From a virus, in IMG/VR virus record IMGVR_UViG_3300036790_000219, positions 1-64,000 of that record: a stretch of DNA of 64,000 nt, one strand, 5' to 3'. Shown here in pieces: positions 36,742 to 45,622 of the stretch. The translations under genes were made by a program, and so were the position numbers. Under the pieces are notes generated by a model. It was not told the DNA's origin, did no database searches, and saw nothing but the letters and a program-made list of their open reading frames with translations. Within the stretch, counting starts at the first letter, position 1. Every line of letters begins with the position of its first letter.

Positions 36742-37037
36742 TATCAAAAGCTCGTTTGGGTGAGCTACAAAAGATGCAAGTTCATCCTTCTGGTTTTCCT
36801 ATGAGTGAGGTTTCGTGTAGTTGTTGTTTCTACTTTGTGCGAGTGACTGGCCCAGAAGCAGGTCCGTTGGTTTATCAAGAGTGCTGGCGCTACCCGGCGC
36901 GCCAACGCAGACGTCCAACTGAGTGGTGTGGTGAGTTCTCAAGATGCGTCCCGCCTCCAAGTCACGAACACAGCGAACCAAGTGGTCCCCTGAGCGGTGG
37001 CAACAGCACTGGTTCTCCCACTGTGGACAAGCTTTAG
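36714..37037 (+). CDS. Cys-rich hypothetical protein
   Basis: 107 aa; ATG overlaps the previous gene. V-S-C-S-C-C-F-Y-F, E-C-W-R-Y-P and W-C-G-E-F resemble a compact zinc- or Fe-S-binding fold known in short phage proteins. The tail after residue 75 is low complexity and overlaps the next frame by 94 bases. Confidence 0.5.
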   Translation: MRQSQTMVVISKARLGELQKMQVHPSGFPMSEVSCSCCFYFVRVTGPEAGPLVYQECWRYPARQRRRPTEWCGEFSRCVPPPSHEHSEPSGPLSGGNSTGSPTVDKL

Positions 37038-37147
37038 CCAAAGCGGTAGAGGCTAAGCGTAATAACGATCACAAGATGCATGGAGCCTGGCTTCGCAGAG
37101 CAGCTAGCTGTGCGCGAATGGCTGCGAGCTTAGAGAGGATAGTTTGA
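36944..37147 (+). CDS. Hypothetical 67-aa helical protein
   Basis: Basic and helical (A-L-A-K-A-V-E-A-K-R-N-N-D...W-L-R-R-A-A-S-C-A-R-M). Overlaps the gene before by 94 bases; its ATGA stop/start overlap with the next gene supports translation. Confidence 0.45.
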   Translation: MRPASKSRTQRTKWSPERWQQHWFSHCGQALAKAVEAKRNNDHKMHGAWLRRAASCARMAASLERIV

Positions 37148-37263
37148 TGCACCACGTAATCACCGTAGCAGACGTTCTGAAGGTTAGCGGAATTACTTTG
37201 ATCATCCTCTCGGTGATCGGTGGTTTCTGCTGGTTCGTCTCAAAGATAGACTTCTCCAAATGA
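37147..37263 (+). CDS. 38-aa membrane peptide
   Basis: ATG overlaps the preceding TGA and the TGA overlaps the next ATG. Hydrophobic core I-T-L-I-I-L-S-V-I-G-G-F-C-W-F-V. Role unknown. Confidence 0.45.
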   Translation: MHHVITVADVLKVSGITLIILSVIGGFCWFVSKIDFSK

Positions 37264-37496
37264 CCCACATCATTGTTCACAACCATCTGCCGAAGCGGAG
37301 AACGGTTGACCAGCCAACACTGGGCAGGCTGTCTCCTGGCATGCCTCCTCAGAACAGGGATACTGAGGACGTACCTGGTTCTGGTCCATATACATTCGAA
37401 TCCAAGACCAAGCAAGAGGGTTGGGGCAAGTCTCACCATGCGTCACAAGAAGTAGTGAAAGACGCAAAGAAAAAGAAGAAGCGGCGAATCAAGTGA
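37260..37496 (+). CDS. HNHLP-motif protein 1
   Basis: 78 aa opening M-T-H-I-I-V-H-N-H-L-P-K-R-R-T-V-D. The same opening heads proteins at 40739, 44272, 44801, 47313 and 49110. The rest is disordered and ends in a Lys/Arg run. It overlaps the terminase start by four bases. Possibly a virion or prohead-targeting tag; no function known. Confidence 0.55.
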   Translation: MTHIIVHNHLPKRRTVDQPTLGRLSPGMPPQNRDTEDVPGSGPYTFESKTKQEGWGKSHHASQEVVKDAKKKKKRRIK

Positions 37497-39214
37497 CAGT
37501 CCTTGAACTGCCGTCAGTTCAGCTTCCTTCTCCACTCAATCAACCTAATGTCCCCGACGACCTTCTGGTTGAGATTGAGGCGTCACAACGTAGACGCCTA
37601 GAACACTTTCTGGCGGTAGAGCGTAACGGCCTTATTGAGCCAGAACTTGAGTCTTGTCGTAGAGACATTTTCTACTGGTTCACGAATTATGCGTGGACCT
37701 ATGATCCTAGGAATGCGGACGTAGAGGAGTCAGTCACCGGACAGAGACTACCAACGTGGTTACCGTTCGATTTGTGGCCTCGTCAGATAGAACTCATTCG
37801 CTGGTTTGACTTCCTGCTCAAGTCTAAGAGTGACGGTGCGCTGAAGAAGTCGCGCGATATTGGTTTCACGTGGCTAGCTGCTGCTTATGCTTGGCATAAG
37901 TTCCGTTTTGTTGAAGGCTTTGCTACTACATTTGGTTCGCGCGTTGCCATGCTGGTTGATCAGCTGGGTGACCCCACCACAATATTTGAGAAGATCCGTC
38001 TTATCTACAAGTCAGTTCCGAAGTGGATGTTGCCGCAGGGCTTCGACCCTCGTGAACATGACAAGTTCATGTTGATGATTAACCCCGCCAATGGTGCAAC
38101 AATCCGGGGTGAGGGTGGCGACGAGATGGGGCGTGGTGGTCGCTCGTCTCTGTACTTTATTGACGAAGCGGCCAAGTTAGAGCGTGCTGACCGAGTGGAT
38201 GCGGCCACGTCAGCTAATACTGACGTTCGTATCTGGGGTTCGTCGATCAATCCTCAGAACGAGAACAATCTCTTTCAACGCAAGTATACGTCCTTCCCAG
38301 CAGACCGTGTGTTTCGCTTTCACTACTCTGACGACCCTCGCAAGACCACAGAGTGGGCAGCGAAGAAGCGCGGTTCGCTGTCCCCGGAGATTTGGGCGGC
38401 TGAGTATGAGATTGATGATAGTTATTCGGTTGAGGATATCTGTATACCAGCCAGCTGGGTAGAATCTTCCCGCAAATTGAAAAAGCTATTAAAGGAAAAG
38501 CGGGGTACCACTCTTGAGCCTAAACGTGAGGGTATAGCGGGCGGTGACGTCGGTGGTGGTAAAGCGCAATCCGTCGTCATCGCCCGGTTTGGTGTCGTGG
38601 TTACAGAGCCTTCTGCCTGGCAAAATCCTGATACGATCGATACTGCCTTCAAGATGCTTGATTACTGCCAAGACCTCAAACTCCCGCCAAGAGCCGATCA
38701 GTACATCCCAAGAATTAAGTCGCTACGGTTTGATTCTATTGGCATTGGCCAGGGTGTGTCCGCTGCTCTAAAGCGCAACCCTCGGCCCGGTTTGATCGTT
38801 ACTGGTGTCAATGTTGGTGAGCCGGCAAGCGATGAGCGGTGGCCTGATGGCGAAGAAGCTACTGAGAAATTCGTCAATTGCAAGGCGGAAGCCTGGTGGA
38901 AGGCAAGAGAGTGCTTCAAGCGTACTCATGAAATGGTTTGCTTCCTGGAAGGTACTGGGGGCTTCGAACGGCCGATAGATGAGTTGATTTCTCTCCCAGA
39001 TGACTACCACAATCAACTTGTCACTATCCTTTGTCAGCAGCTTAGCCAGGTCAAGTGGCTACGGAATGAGAAAGGCAAGATCCTGATTGAGTCCAAGGCT
39101 TCGCTGTCTAAGCGGGGCGTTGGTTCACCGGACTTTGCCGATGCTTTGATTCTGACTTTCGCTGGCTACAATAAAGCAGAGAAGTGGGCCGCATTCGCCC
39201 GTGTGAGAGTATGA
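37493..39214 (+). CDS. terL: Terminase large subunit
   Basis: 573 aa from GTG 37493. ATPase: atypical P-loop K-K-S-R-D-I-G-F-T-W near 120 and Walker B S-L-Y-F-I-D-E-A-A near 220. Nuclease: G-G-D-V-G-G-G, R-F-D-S-I-G-I-G and S-P-D-F-A-D-A supply the acidic residues of the RNase H fold. Drives DNA into proheads and cuts concatemers. The start codon overlaps the stop of HNHLP protein 1. Confidence 0.95.
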   Translation: MTVLELPSVQLPSPLNQPNVPDDLLVEIEASQRRRLEHFLAVERNGLIEPELESCRRDIFYWFTNYAWTYDPRNADVEESVTGQRLPTWLPFDLWPRQIELIRWFDFLLKSKSDGALKKSRDIGFTWLAAAYAWHKFRFVEGFATTFGSRVAMLVDQLGDPTTIFEKIRLIYKSVPKWMLPQGFDPREHDKFMLMINPANGATIRGEGGDEMGRGGRSSLYFIDEAAKLERADRVDAATSANTDVRIWGSSINPQNENNLFQRKYTSFPADRVFRFHYSDDPRKTTEWAAKKRGSLSPEIWAAEYEIDDSYSVEDICIPASWVESSRKLKKLLKEKRGTTLEPKREGIAGGDVGGGKAQSVVIARFGVVVTEPSAWQNPDTIDTAFKMLDYCQDLKLPPRADQYIPRIKSLRFDSIGIGQGVSAALKRNPRPGLIVTGVNVGEPASDERWPDGEEATEKFVNCKAEAWWKARECFKRTHEMVCFLEGTGGFERPIDELISLPDDYHNQLVTILCQQLSQVKWLRNEKGKILIESKASLSKRGVGSPDFADALILTFAGYNKAEKWAAFARVRV

Positions 39215-39221
39215 TTAAGCT

Positions 39222-39530
39222 ATGCTTTATTTGATAGGGGAAAAGGTCCGATGCATGCTTGCGGACTACCACCCCGGCAAGTCAATTCTGATTCTGACCG
39301 CTACGGCGGATAGCCTCTCCTTGGCTGAGGACTTTGACACAGCCTTCAATGATGTTGGAATAAAGTCAACAATTGATCGGCCAATGGACACGGTGTCCGG
39401 TTTGCATGTGACGGATCCGGTGCTCGCCGAATTGATTACTGCGGCCACACACATCAGGTGTATTATTGATCCCGTAACTTCTGCACCGGATGGCGTGATC
39501 GTAATTAACTTCGGTCGGAAGGCACACTAG
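39222..39530 (+). CDS. Hypothetical 102-aa protein
   Basis: Alpha/beta look: S-I-L-I-L-T-A-T-A-D-S-L-S-L-A-E-D-F and C-I-I-D-P-V-T-S-A-P-D-G-V-I-V-I-N-F-G. Eight bases after terL. Family unknown. Confidence 0.6.
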   Translation: MLYLIGEKVRCMLADYHPGKSILILTATADSLSLAEDFDTAFNDVGIKSTIDRPMDTVSGLHVTDPVLAELITAATHIRCIIDPVTSAPDGVIVINFGRKAH

Positions 39531-39787
39531 TGCTCACCTTTGATTCGCGTCACGCTCCACCGGATGAGCTCAAAGAGCTCCTGAAGAAGCCCTCTTCCCC
39601 AGACCGTGTTGAGTGTGGTGAATCTAATGACTATTGGATTTATGTTAAACGGTCCACGAAGCAAGTTGAGTTAGTCTCAAAACAGACCGGCCGGATTGTA
39701 GCAAACTGCACAGTTGAGCTTGCGCGGGATTTTGGCCTGAGAGAGCTCCAGATTTTGGCAGTCAAGAAAGCTCTCCTCCGTATGTAG
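39530..39787 (+). CDS. Hypothetical 85-aa protein
   Basis: GTG shares a base with the previous stop. D-Y-W-I-Y-V-K-R-S-T-K-Q-V-E-L-V-S-K-Q-T-G is a beta hairpin; C-terminus helical. Unknown role in the packaging block. Confidence 0.55.
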   Translation: MLTFDSRHAPPDELKELLKKPSSPDRVECGESNDYWIYVKRSTKQVELVSKQTGRIVANCTVELARDFGLRELQILAVKKALLRM

Positions 39788-39792
39788 TGGGC

Positions 39793-40266
39793 ATGGGAAT
39801 CCCCAACGATGAATTTGGTAAGCGGTACTTCGAGGTTATTGAAGCCTTGCGCCAAACTTACGGCACACTAGAGCTTCTGCTTAGATCCGAATTTGGTCCT
39901 ACCATCACACCACCCCAGGTTATGGTGATTTACTATATTGGTGATCAGACGATTACGGTTTCTGAGCTCCGCCGTCGTGGCTATTACTTGGGCAGTAATG
40001 CTACTCACAATCTAGCGAAGCTGATATCTGACGGTTTTATTGAGAATACAAAAAGCAACACCGACCGGCGCGTCACCAACATTAAGTTGACTGTTAAAGG
40101 GAAGAAGCTTTGTATAGTGGTGGCTCAATTCTTTGCCAATACCAGTGCGAGACTTGAGGCAACGAACTCTGTTCATTTTAGTGCGTTTGTTACAGCACAG
40201 GAAGTTCTCTTGGCGATGAATCGCAACTGGGCGGAGAGCAGCCTCTATCATCGGCTAGGGAACTAA
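39793..40266 (+). CDS. MarR-like winged-helix regulator
   Basis: 157 aa from ATG 39793 (GTG 39787 also in frame). T-V-S-E-L-R-R-R-G-Y-Y-L-G-S-N-A-T-H-N-L is the helix-turn-helix, followed by the wing N-T-D-R-R-V-T-N-I-K-L-T-V-K-G. Proteins of this pattern sit near terminase genes in many alphaproteobacterial phages. Probably a DNA-binding regulator. Confidence 0.75.
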   Translation: MGIPNDEFGKRYFEVIEALRQTYGTLELLLRSEFGPTITPPQVMVIYYIGDQTITVSELRRRGYYLGSNATHNLAKLISDGFIENTKSNTDRRVTNIKLTVKGKKLCIVVAQFFANTSARLEATNSVHFSAFVTAQEVLLAMNRNWAESSLYHRLGN

Positions 40267-40316
40267 TCCTTCAAAAACTCCTTTTCCTTCAAAAACTTGT
40301 CTGAAAGGGTAGCGTC

Positions 40317-40742
40317 ATGACGAGACGCCGTAAATCAACACGTGCCGGGGACATCAATCCCGACAGCCACGTGACTATGAGTTTACAGCAAGTGCTCGTG
40401 GTGGCTAGCATTCTGTTGGCATGTGGTTCTGGCTATGCTTATCTGGTCTGGAACCAGTCTGATGCTAAGACTGCAATTGCTGACGTTAACACCAAGCTTT
40501 CTACGGTGACAGTTAACAACGGCAAGGCTCTGGCGGATGAGGACAGTAAGCGCGAGCAAATGGGCAAGGACTTCCTAGCATCCACCGAGAAGATTGCTGA
40601 CAAGGTGTCGGATTTGAATACTGCCTTGGCCGTTCAACAGACTACATCTAAGCAGATGGCAGATACGTTACAGACGATCTCCAACCAACTCGGTGAGCTC
40701 GCTAAGGTTGCGGCTCCCACTCCAGTAGGAGCGCATAAATGA
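40317..40742 (+). CDS. Membrane-anchored coiled-coil protein
   Basis: 141 aa. Basic N-terminus, one TM helix (V-V-A-S-I-L-L-A-C-G-S-G-Y-A-Y-L-V-W) at about 29-46, then periplasmic coiled coil and a Pro-rich end. The topology fits an inner-membrane spanin or a virion membrane protein, but no lysin or holin genes are adjacent. Confidence 0.55.
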   Translation: MTRRRKSTRAGDINPDSHVTMSLQQVLVVASILLACGSGYAYLVWNQSDAKTAIADVNTKLSTVTVNNGKALADEDSKREQMGKDFLASTEKIADKVSDLNTALAVQQTTSKQMADTLQTISNQLGELAKVAAPTPVGAHK

Positions 40743-40957
40743 GCCGCGTAATTATTCACAACCATTTACCAAAGCGTAAGACACGGGATGCTGACTGGTG
40801 GGTGGAATATGATTATAAACACCCCAATGGTTATAAAGGTCATGACATACGAATAGTTAAAGCTGGGACGAGGGCTGAGGCCATGGAAAAGGTAACGCGT
40901 TCGTCTGGTTTGGGAACACAAATCAAAGTTACTAGTGTTGAGAAAGATAGAGACTAG
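40739..40957 (+). CDS. HNHLP-motif protein 2
   Basis: 72 aa opening M-S-R-V-I-I-H-N-H-L-P-K-R-K-T-R-D-A. The remainder contains two strands and a helix (I-V-K-A-G-T-R-A-E-A-M-E-K-V). Overlaps genes on both sides by 1-4 bases. Confidence 0.6.
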   Translation: MSRVIIHNHLPKRKTRDADWWVEYDYKHPNGYKGHDIRIVKAGTRAEAMEKVTRSSGLGTQIKVTSVEKDRD

Positions 40958-43056
40958 TGGCTCCTCGTTACCGTCCTACATCGTCTGTGCCTACTTTGGA
41001 TTCGGCAACGTTTATGCCGAAGCAGCCTAGGCATGCTTATGTGCGGCCCGGTAAGGTTATTGGTCGGGCTTCGATTAAGCAATCCACCATTAAGAAGGTC
41101 GCACAGGAAGGTAAGCAACTTCGTAAGTCTGCCACTGGTGACTCCTTCCAGAACTTCGCCCTCAATTTAGGCATTGGTACCAACAATGCACTGAGCCAAA
41201 GTCTCTACGGCTTCTACCCAATCACGCGGGTTAGAACACTTTTAGATTGGATCCATCGCGGTAGCTGGATCGGGGGAATTGCCGTAGACTTGCTGGCAAA
41301 TGATATGACGCGCGGTGGGGTGGAGATCCTAACCATAGAAGATCCTCAGAAGGTTGAGAAGCTGCAGCAAGGCATCACCCGTCTCCAGATCTGGAAGAAG
41401 CTGTGCTCAACAGTAAAGTGGTCCCAGTTGTACGGGGGTTGTCTGGCGGTCTTGCTGATTGATGGTCAGGATCCCAAGACGCCGCTACGTATTGATACCG
41501 TCACCAAGAATCAGTTCAAGGGATTGATGGTCCTCGACCGGTGGATGGTTGACCCTGACTTACAGCGGTTAGTTGCTGACTTCGGCCCCCACCTCGGTGA
41601 ACCAGAATGGTATCGTGTGGTAGCAGATGCTCCCGCCATGCGTAACCAGTCCATTCACTACACTCGCTGTATCCGGTTGCTTGGAATTGAGTTGCCATAC
41701 TGGCAGTGTATTATGGAGAATCTCTGGGGCTTGTCGGTCTTTGAGCGCATCTACGATCGCATGGTGGCGTTTGATTCCGCCACGACCGGTGCGGCGCAGC
41801 TGGTGTATAAGTCCTATCTGCGCACGTATAAGATGGACGGCTTGCATGAGGCGGCCACTGCAGCCGGTGACGCACTCGTCGGTATCTCTCAGCGCGTTGA
41901 GTTGATGCGTAAGTACCAGTCTATTGAAGGCATAACCCTACTCGACAGCAAGGATGAGTTTGCTGATACTGGTGGTGCGTCGTCGAGCTTCTCTGGTATT
42001 GCTGACTTGATGCTGCACTTCGCGGAGCAGTTGTCGGGTTCGCTCCAAGTGCCGTTAGTGCGGTTATTGGGTCAATCCCCTGCTGGTTTGAACTCCACGG
42101 GGGAAGCAGACCTGCGGACGTACTACGACAACATTCTACAACGTCAGGAGCACGATCTGCGTGAGGGTATGAACACGGTTCTCCGTGTTCTGGCTAATTC
42201 CCTTGCTATCAAGCTGCCGGAGGAATTCAATTTTAACTTCGTACCGTTGTGGCAACTCGATGAAACTGAAAAAGCTGATGTCGCCGATAAAACCACACGG
42301 ATGGTGTTGGAAACCGAAGCCGGTGGGTTGGTCTCTCAAAAGACGGCACTCCAAGAATTGCGGCAACTCGCCCGCGTCACGGGGCGGTGGACGAACATTG
42401 ACGACAAGATGATTAATGAGGCTAACGACGTCGCCGAACCGCCTGAAGCTGAAATGGGGGCCGCTGCTGAAGGCGGCGAGGGAGGCGAGGAAGAGGCCAA
42501 AGGCGGTGAGGGAGGCAAACCCCCTGGCGGAGAGAAAGGCTCCTCTGCAGCCGAGCTAAAGGGTTTAGAGGGCTTCAAACAGATCCGGCGGGCGGTGGGT
42601 GGCGGGAGCGACCGGGCTTTTGATTCTTACCAGCTTCCGGTCAGCGAAATAGCAGGTTTGCAGATTGTTATAGAAAACCAGGCCGGAACTATTCGTTCAG
42701 GGGAAGGGTGGAGCGTAGTAATGCCTTGTGCGTATGGTTATATAAGAAGGGTAGGGTCTGCGGAAGGGGCTGACGAATATTTGGATTGCTTTGTAGGACC
42801 AAATACGAGTTCTCGTGATGTTTGGGTTGTTGATGCAGTAAATCCGGAAACTGGGAAGTTCGATGAGCATAAAGTCATTCTTGGGGCAAAGACCTCTCAC
42901 GAGGCGCTTGATTATTTTCGCAAGGCTTACGACGATGGCGCAGCCAGACGTATAGGGGCAGTTACGCACTTTGACATGTCGGAGTTGCGATACAAAAACT
43001 GGATTGCTAGGGGCGATAAGCGACGACCACTTGCGATGGATCGAGTTGCGGCATGA
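40957..43056 (+). CDS. Portal protein fused to a pyrophosphatase-like domain
   Basis: 699 aa from GTG 40957. Residues 60-480 match the DUF1073 portal family (S-L-Y-G-F-Y-P-I-T-R-V-R, W-I-G-G-I-A-V-D-L-L-A-N-D-M-T-R-G-G). A Gly/Glu-rich linker (about 500-530) leads to a C-terminal domain with R-S-G-E-G-W-S-V-V-M-P-C-A-Y-G-Y-I, D-E-Y-L-D-C-F-V-G-P and G-K-F-D-E-H-K-V-I-L-G, the pattern of the phage InPase (inorganic pyrophosphatase-like) domain. Portal rings thread DNA; the extra domain would hang from each of twelve subunits. Confidence 0.88.
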   Translation: MAPRYRPTSSVPTLDSATFMPKQPRHAYVRPGKVIGRASIKQSTIKKVAQEGKQLRKSATGDSFQNFALNLGIGTNNALSQSLYGFYPITRVRTLLDWIHRGSWIGGIAVDLLANDMTRGGVEILTIEDPQKVEKLQQGITRLQIWKKLCSTVKWSQLYGGCLAVLLIDGQDPKTPLRIDTVTKNQFKGLMVLDRWMVDPDLQRLVADFGPHLGEPEWYRVVADAPAMRNQSIHYTRCIRLLGIELPYWQCIMENLWGLSVFERIYDRMVAFDSATTGAAQLVYKSYLRTYKMDGLHEAATAAGDALVGISQRVELMRKYQSIEGITLLDSKDEFADTGGASSSFSGIADLMLHFAEQLSGSLQVPLVRLLGQSPAGLNSTGEADLRTYYDNILQRQEHDLREGMNTVLRVLANSLAIKLPEEFNFNFVPLWQLDETEKADVADKTTRMVLETEAGGLVSQKTALQELRQLARVTGRWTNIDDKMINEANDVAEPPEAEMGAAAEGGEGGEEEAKGGEGGKPPGGEKGSSAAELKGLEGFKQIRRAVGGGSDRAFDSYQLPVSEIAGLQIVIENQAGTIRSGEGWSVVMPCAYGYIRRVGSAEGADEYLDCFVGPNTSSRDVWVVDAVNPETGKFDEHKVILGAKTSHEALDYFRKAYDDGAARRIGAVTHFDMSELRYKNWIARGDKRRPLAMDRVAA

Positions 43057-43793
43057 ACTATTGTAGAATTTATCGACAACTTATGCAGCGAGCTAAAACC
43101 CGGCAACCGCTGTTTGGTTGTTACTACGAGAGACACCATGTCAAACCTCGGTGTCTTGGTGGTTTGGATTTGAACCGGAATCTGGTTTTACTCACGGCTG
43201 AGGAGCATTATGTAGCACATCAATTATTGGTAAAGCTTTATCCAAACAATCGGAAGATTATTTGGGCAGCTTTGGCGATGACACGGGGTGCAAAAGGAAA
43301 TCGAGTATCTAACAAATGTTACGGTTGGTTGCGAAGAAAATGGTCAGAAGTCCAAACCAAAAATAATACCGCCAAATCGATCGAAGCCCGGCGAAAGATC
43401 AGCGCCCACGCTAAATTACGTACTGGTTCAGCTAATCCAATGTTTGGAAAGAGGCACCGGCAAGAGTCTTGTGCCTTAATAAGTAAGAATTTGACGGGGA
43501 AGAATACTGGTTCAAAACCTCCGCGTACTCCTGAGCATTGCACAAATCTTAGTGCTTCAATAAAGCAGGGATTCGTTGATGGGAGAAAAGTTAATTTTAA
43601 GGGGGATAGTCACAAGCCAGAGACTATCGAGGTTCTTAGAGTAAAAGCCCTTGAACTGTGGGAACGACAAAAGGCTGCGGGTTTTACGGTATCCAAGGCA
43701 ATGCGAAACAAGCAGCGAGAGGCCCTTCTTAAGTTCTGGGCAGATAGAAAAGCACGGGGATTAACTGGGCGACTTGGATCAGAATGCGCCTAG
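43053..43793 (+). CDS. HNH homing endonuclease after portal
   Basis: 246 aa. Y-E-R-H-H-V-K-P-R-C-L-G-G-L, N-L-V-L-L-T-A-E-E-H-Y-V-A-H-Q-L-L is the HNH core; later N-P-M-F-G-K-R-H and D-S-H-K-P-E-T-I-E resemble NUMOD3-type DNA-binding repeats. A freestanding homing enzyme inserted between portal and metallopeptidase genes, with a four-base overlap with the portal stop. Confidence 0.88.
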   Translation: MNYCRIYRQLMQRAKTRQPLFGCYYERHHVKPRCLGGLDLNRNLVLLTAEEHYVAHQLLVKLYPNNRKIIWAALAMTRGAKGNRVSNKCYGWLRRKWSEVQTKNNTAKSIEARRKISAHAKLRTGSANPMFGKRHRQESCALISKNLTGKNTGSKPPRTPEHCTNLSASIKQGFVDGRKVNFKGDSHKPETIEVLRVKALELWERQKAAGFTVSKAMRNKQREALLKFWADRKARGLTGRLGSECA

Positions 43794-44275
43794 TAATTAG
43801 TAATCACACGGCGCGTACTTGTGACGCTGAAAATGGGAGCGCCGTGATACGGGCGATCAAGCAGGCACAGCGTACAGACCCGCTCCAATATATGAAGGGT
43901 TTGAAGAAGATCCGACTCGTCCCAGACCGAGATGACTGGAATGCTAAGTACGACGCCGACGACGATGAGGTTCTACTCGAAGGCAAGTTCCTTGACAAGC
44001 CACTTAATGATATGGTCCAGGTTCTGCTACACGAGGCAGGCCACCGGGGCCAGTCTAAGGATTCTAAGACGTACGAGGCATTCAAGCGTCGTGGGCTGAA
44101 CTTGCTGTCGTTCTTCTTGGCGATGGCGAACAAGGCCCACCGTGAAGACTATGCTCGCAAGGGTGAGATCCCAAATATTGCTGAGGAAGTGTTTGCTGAG
44201 TCCTACTCCCGGTTTGCCTTAAAGCTGGACATGCCGGAAACACTCCGCAAATTTTGGCAGGAGAGAATACAATGA
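43784..44275 (+). CDS. Zincin-type metallopeptidase-like protein
   Basis: 163 aa. L-L-H-E-A-G-H-R-G at about 84-92 is an HExxH zinc site, and E-E-V-F-A-E-S-Y may give a third ligand. The start M-R-L-V-I-S-N-H-T-A-R-T-C-D is a diverged form of the HNHLP opening. Might process head proteins or act after injection. Ends ATGA with the next gene. Confidence 0.75.
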   Translation: MRLVISNHTARTCDAENGSAVIRAIKQAQRTDPLQYMKGLKKIRLVPDRDDWNAKYDADDDEVLLEGKFLDKPLNDMVQVLLHEAGHRGQSKDSKTYEAFKRRGLNLLSFFLAMANKAHREDYARKGEIPNIAEEVFAESYSRFALKLDMPETLRKFWQERIQ

Positions 44276-44796
44276 CTCATATCGTTGTTCACAACTATCT
44301 GCCGAAACGCCGGACGAAAGACGCTCGTCCTTTAGCCCGTCAAGCAGTTGAGTTGACTTATGAAGAGGACGGAAAGCAATATAAGAGAAACTTTTCTACA
44401 GCAGAAGAGCAGGAGGCTTGGGTACGGTCTAAAGGTAATACAGTAAAGGTTATTTCACGTGAGAAAATTGTAAAGGACCGCCACACCCGTGGGGATGCAA
44501 GAGCGGGCGTCCACCCCTTCCGAAAAGGCGCTGATGTTGAAGTAAAGAATACTGGGAAAATTGGCTCAGTTATTGAGTCCGACGAGGACCGTACACTTGT
44601 CGATTGGCGGAATGGAAAGACCTCTCGGATTGACACCGATCGGTTGGTTTACTTCACCAGTTCTAGAGGCAAAGACCGCCACACACGCGGTGACCAAGGC
44701 GCTGCTACAATAGTTCGTCCGGACTCCAAGATCGGCAAGTACGGCGATGCTGTGAGTGGTGTGACTGGCTTGCCGAAGAAGGCTAACGGGCGTTAA
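44272..44796 (+). CDS. HNHLP-motif protein 3
   Basis: 174 aa from ATG 44272. Opening M-T-H-I-V-V-H-N-Y-L-P-K-R-R-T-K-D. The heptad K-D-R-H-T-R-G-D occurs twice, at about 67 and 130. Between them K-N-T-G-K-I-G-S-V-I-E-S-D-E-D-R-T-L-V-D-W looks like an SH3-type barrel. Confidence 0.6.
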   Translation: MTHIVVHNYLPKRRTKDARPLARQAVELTYEEDGKQYKRNFSTAEEQEAWVRSKGNTVKVISREKIVKDRHTRGDARAGVHPFRKGADVEVKNTGKIGSVIESDEDRTLVDWRNGKTSRIDTDRLVYFTSSRGKDRHTRGDQGAATIVRPDSKIGKYGDAVSGVTGLPKKANGR

Positions 44797-44800
44797 AGCC

Positions 44801-45271
44801 GTGCACGTCGTCGTTCACAACCACCTTCCGCGTCGCCGAGCTCTCGATGCTCCTGGGGGAACCGCACTTTCCCAGTTGAAAGCATTCCTTGGTTCGCCAC
44901 GGGTGTCTAAGGAAGTGGCTAAGGAAGCCGTGCGGGTTTTAGGCAAGCATACGTACAAACACGGTGTCGGGCTCTCGGGCCACACGGCCGTTCATGCTGC
45001 GGTGCTTTTTGGCGTTTCCCAACTTGGCGGCGGTTCGGCTACCGAAGCAGTAGCAGCAGCGGTGGCAGGTTATGCCGTCACAGAAGTAATGAAGAAACTC
45101 GGTCTCACCTCAGAGAAGGCTGCTCAGCTTTTAAGTGTGTTGAGCCGTAAGCTTCTTGCTGCGTACCGAGAATGGCGAAAGGACCACGAGCTCTTCCGGT
45201 TAACCCCAGTTCATGATGCTCAGGATCCAATTGAGGTTGGTCTTGAGCGGTTTGCCCAAGCGTTGGCATGA
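44801..45271 (+). CDS. HNHLP-motif protein 4
   Basis: 156 aa from GTG 44801. M-H-V-V-V-H-N-H-L-P-R-R-R-A-L-D-A, then a helical, Ala/Gly-rich middle (A-A-V-A-A-A-V-A-G-Y-A-V-T-E-V) that could insert into membrane or form a bundle. Overlaps the small membrane gene after it. Confidence 0.6.
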   Translation: MHVVVHNHLPRRRALDAPGGTALSQLKAFLGSPRVSKEVAKEAVRVLGKHTYKHGVGLSGHTAVHAAVLFGVSQLGGGSATEAVAAAVAGYAVTEVMKKLGLTSEKAAQLLSVLSRKLLAAYREWRKDHELFRLTPVHDAQDPIEVGLERFAQALA

Positions 45272-45417
45272 TCCAACACCTTCTCTTCCTCCTATTCGCG
45301 GTCTTTGCTGGGGCGGTCGTCTACCACTGGACTTCTGGAGTGGCTTTGATTGTGCTTGAATTTCTAATTGGTGGCGCGGTGGCCTGGTCCATCCCCAGTA
45401 TGGTTAGACATGATTGA
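45268..45417 (+). CDS. Two-TM small protein, holin-like size
   Basis: 49 aa: H-L-L-F-L-L-F-A-V-F-A-G-A-V-V-Y and A-L-I-V-L-E-F-L-I-G-G-A-V-A-W are two hydrophobic helices with a short turn. ATG overlaps the previous TGA. Size and topology suit a pinholin or other small phage membrane protein; no lysin gene nearby to support this. Confidence 0.45.
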   Translation: MIQHLLFLLFAVFAGAVVYHWTSGVALIVLEFLIGGAVAWSIPSMVRHD

Positions 45418-45622
45418 TGGAATTCTTCTGATAAGATTAGAGGATTGCGCCGCGTCCTCACGTCTCGGAATGGCCGACAAGGCTTTTCCACAAGATCTTG
45501 CACGGTTAGCGGCCCGTGGCCTCGTTGCTGCTGCCGATGGTGGTGGCTACAAAGTCACAGTTGACGGGTTGGCGTTCCTCCGCGTAGCGAAGCAGAGTTA
45601 TGAGCGACAAGAGCAAGTTTGA
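45410..45622 (+). CDS. Small winged-helix-like protein
   Basis: 70 aa from ATG 45410. D-L-A-R-L-A-A-R-G-L-V-A-A-A-D-G-G-G-Y-K-V-T-V-D-G resembles a recognition helix plus wing. Similar to the protein at 49394. May be a regulator or a structural adaptor. Confidence 0.55.
   Translation: MIDGILLIRLEDCAASSRLGMADKAFPQDLARLAARGLVAAADGGGYKVTVDGLAFLRVAKQSYERQEQV

Noticed and set aside
40317-45417. Lysis cassette (spanin-like at 40317 plus holin-like at 45268)
   Set aside because: The two genes are 5 kb apart with no endolysin between or near them, so topology alone does not support a lysis call.
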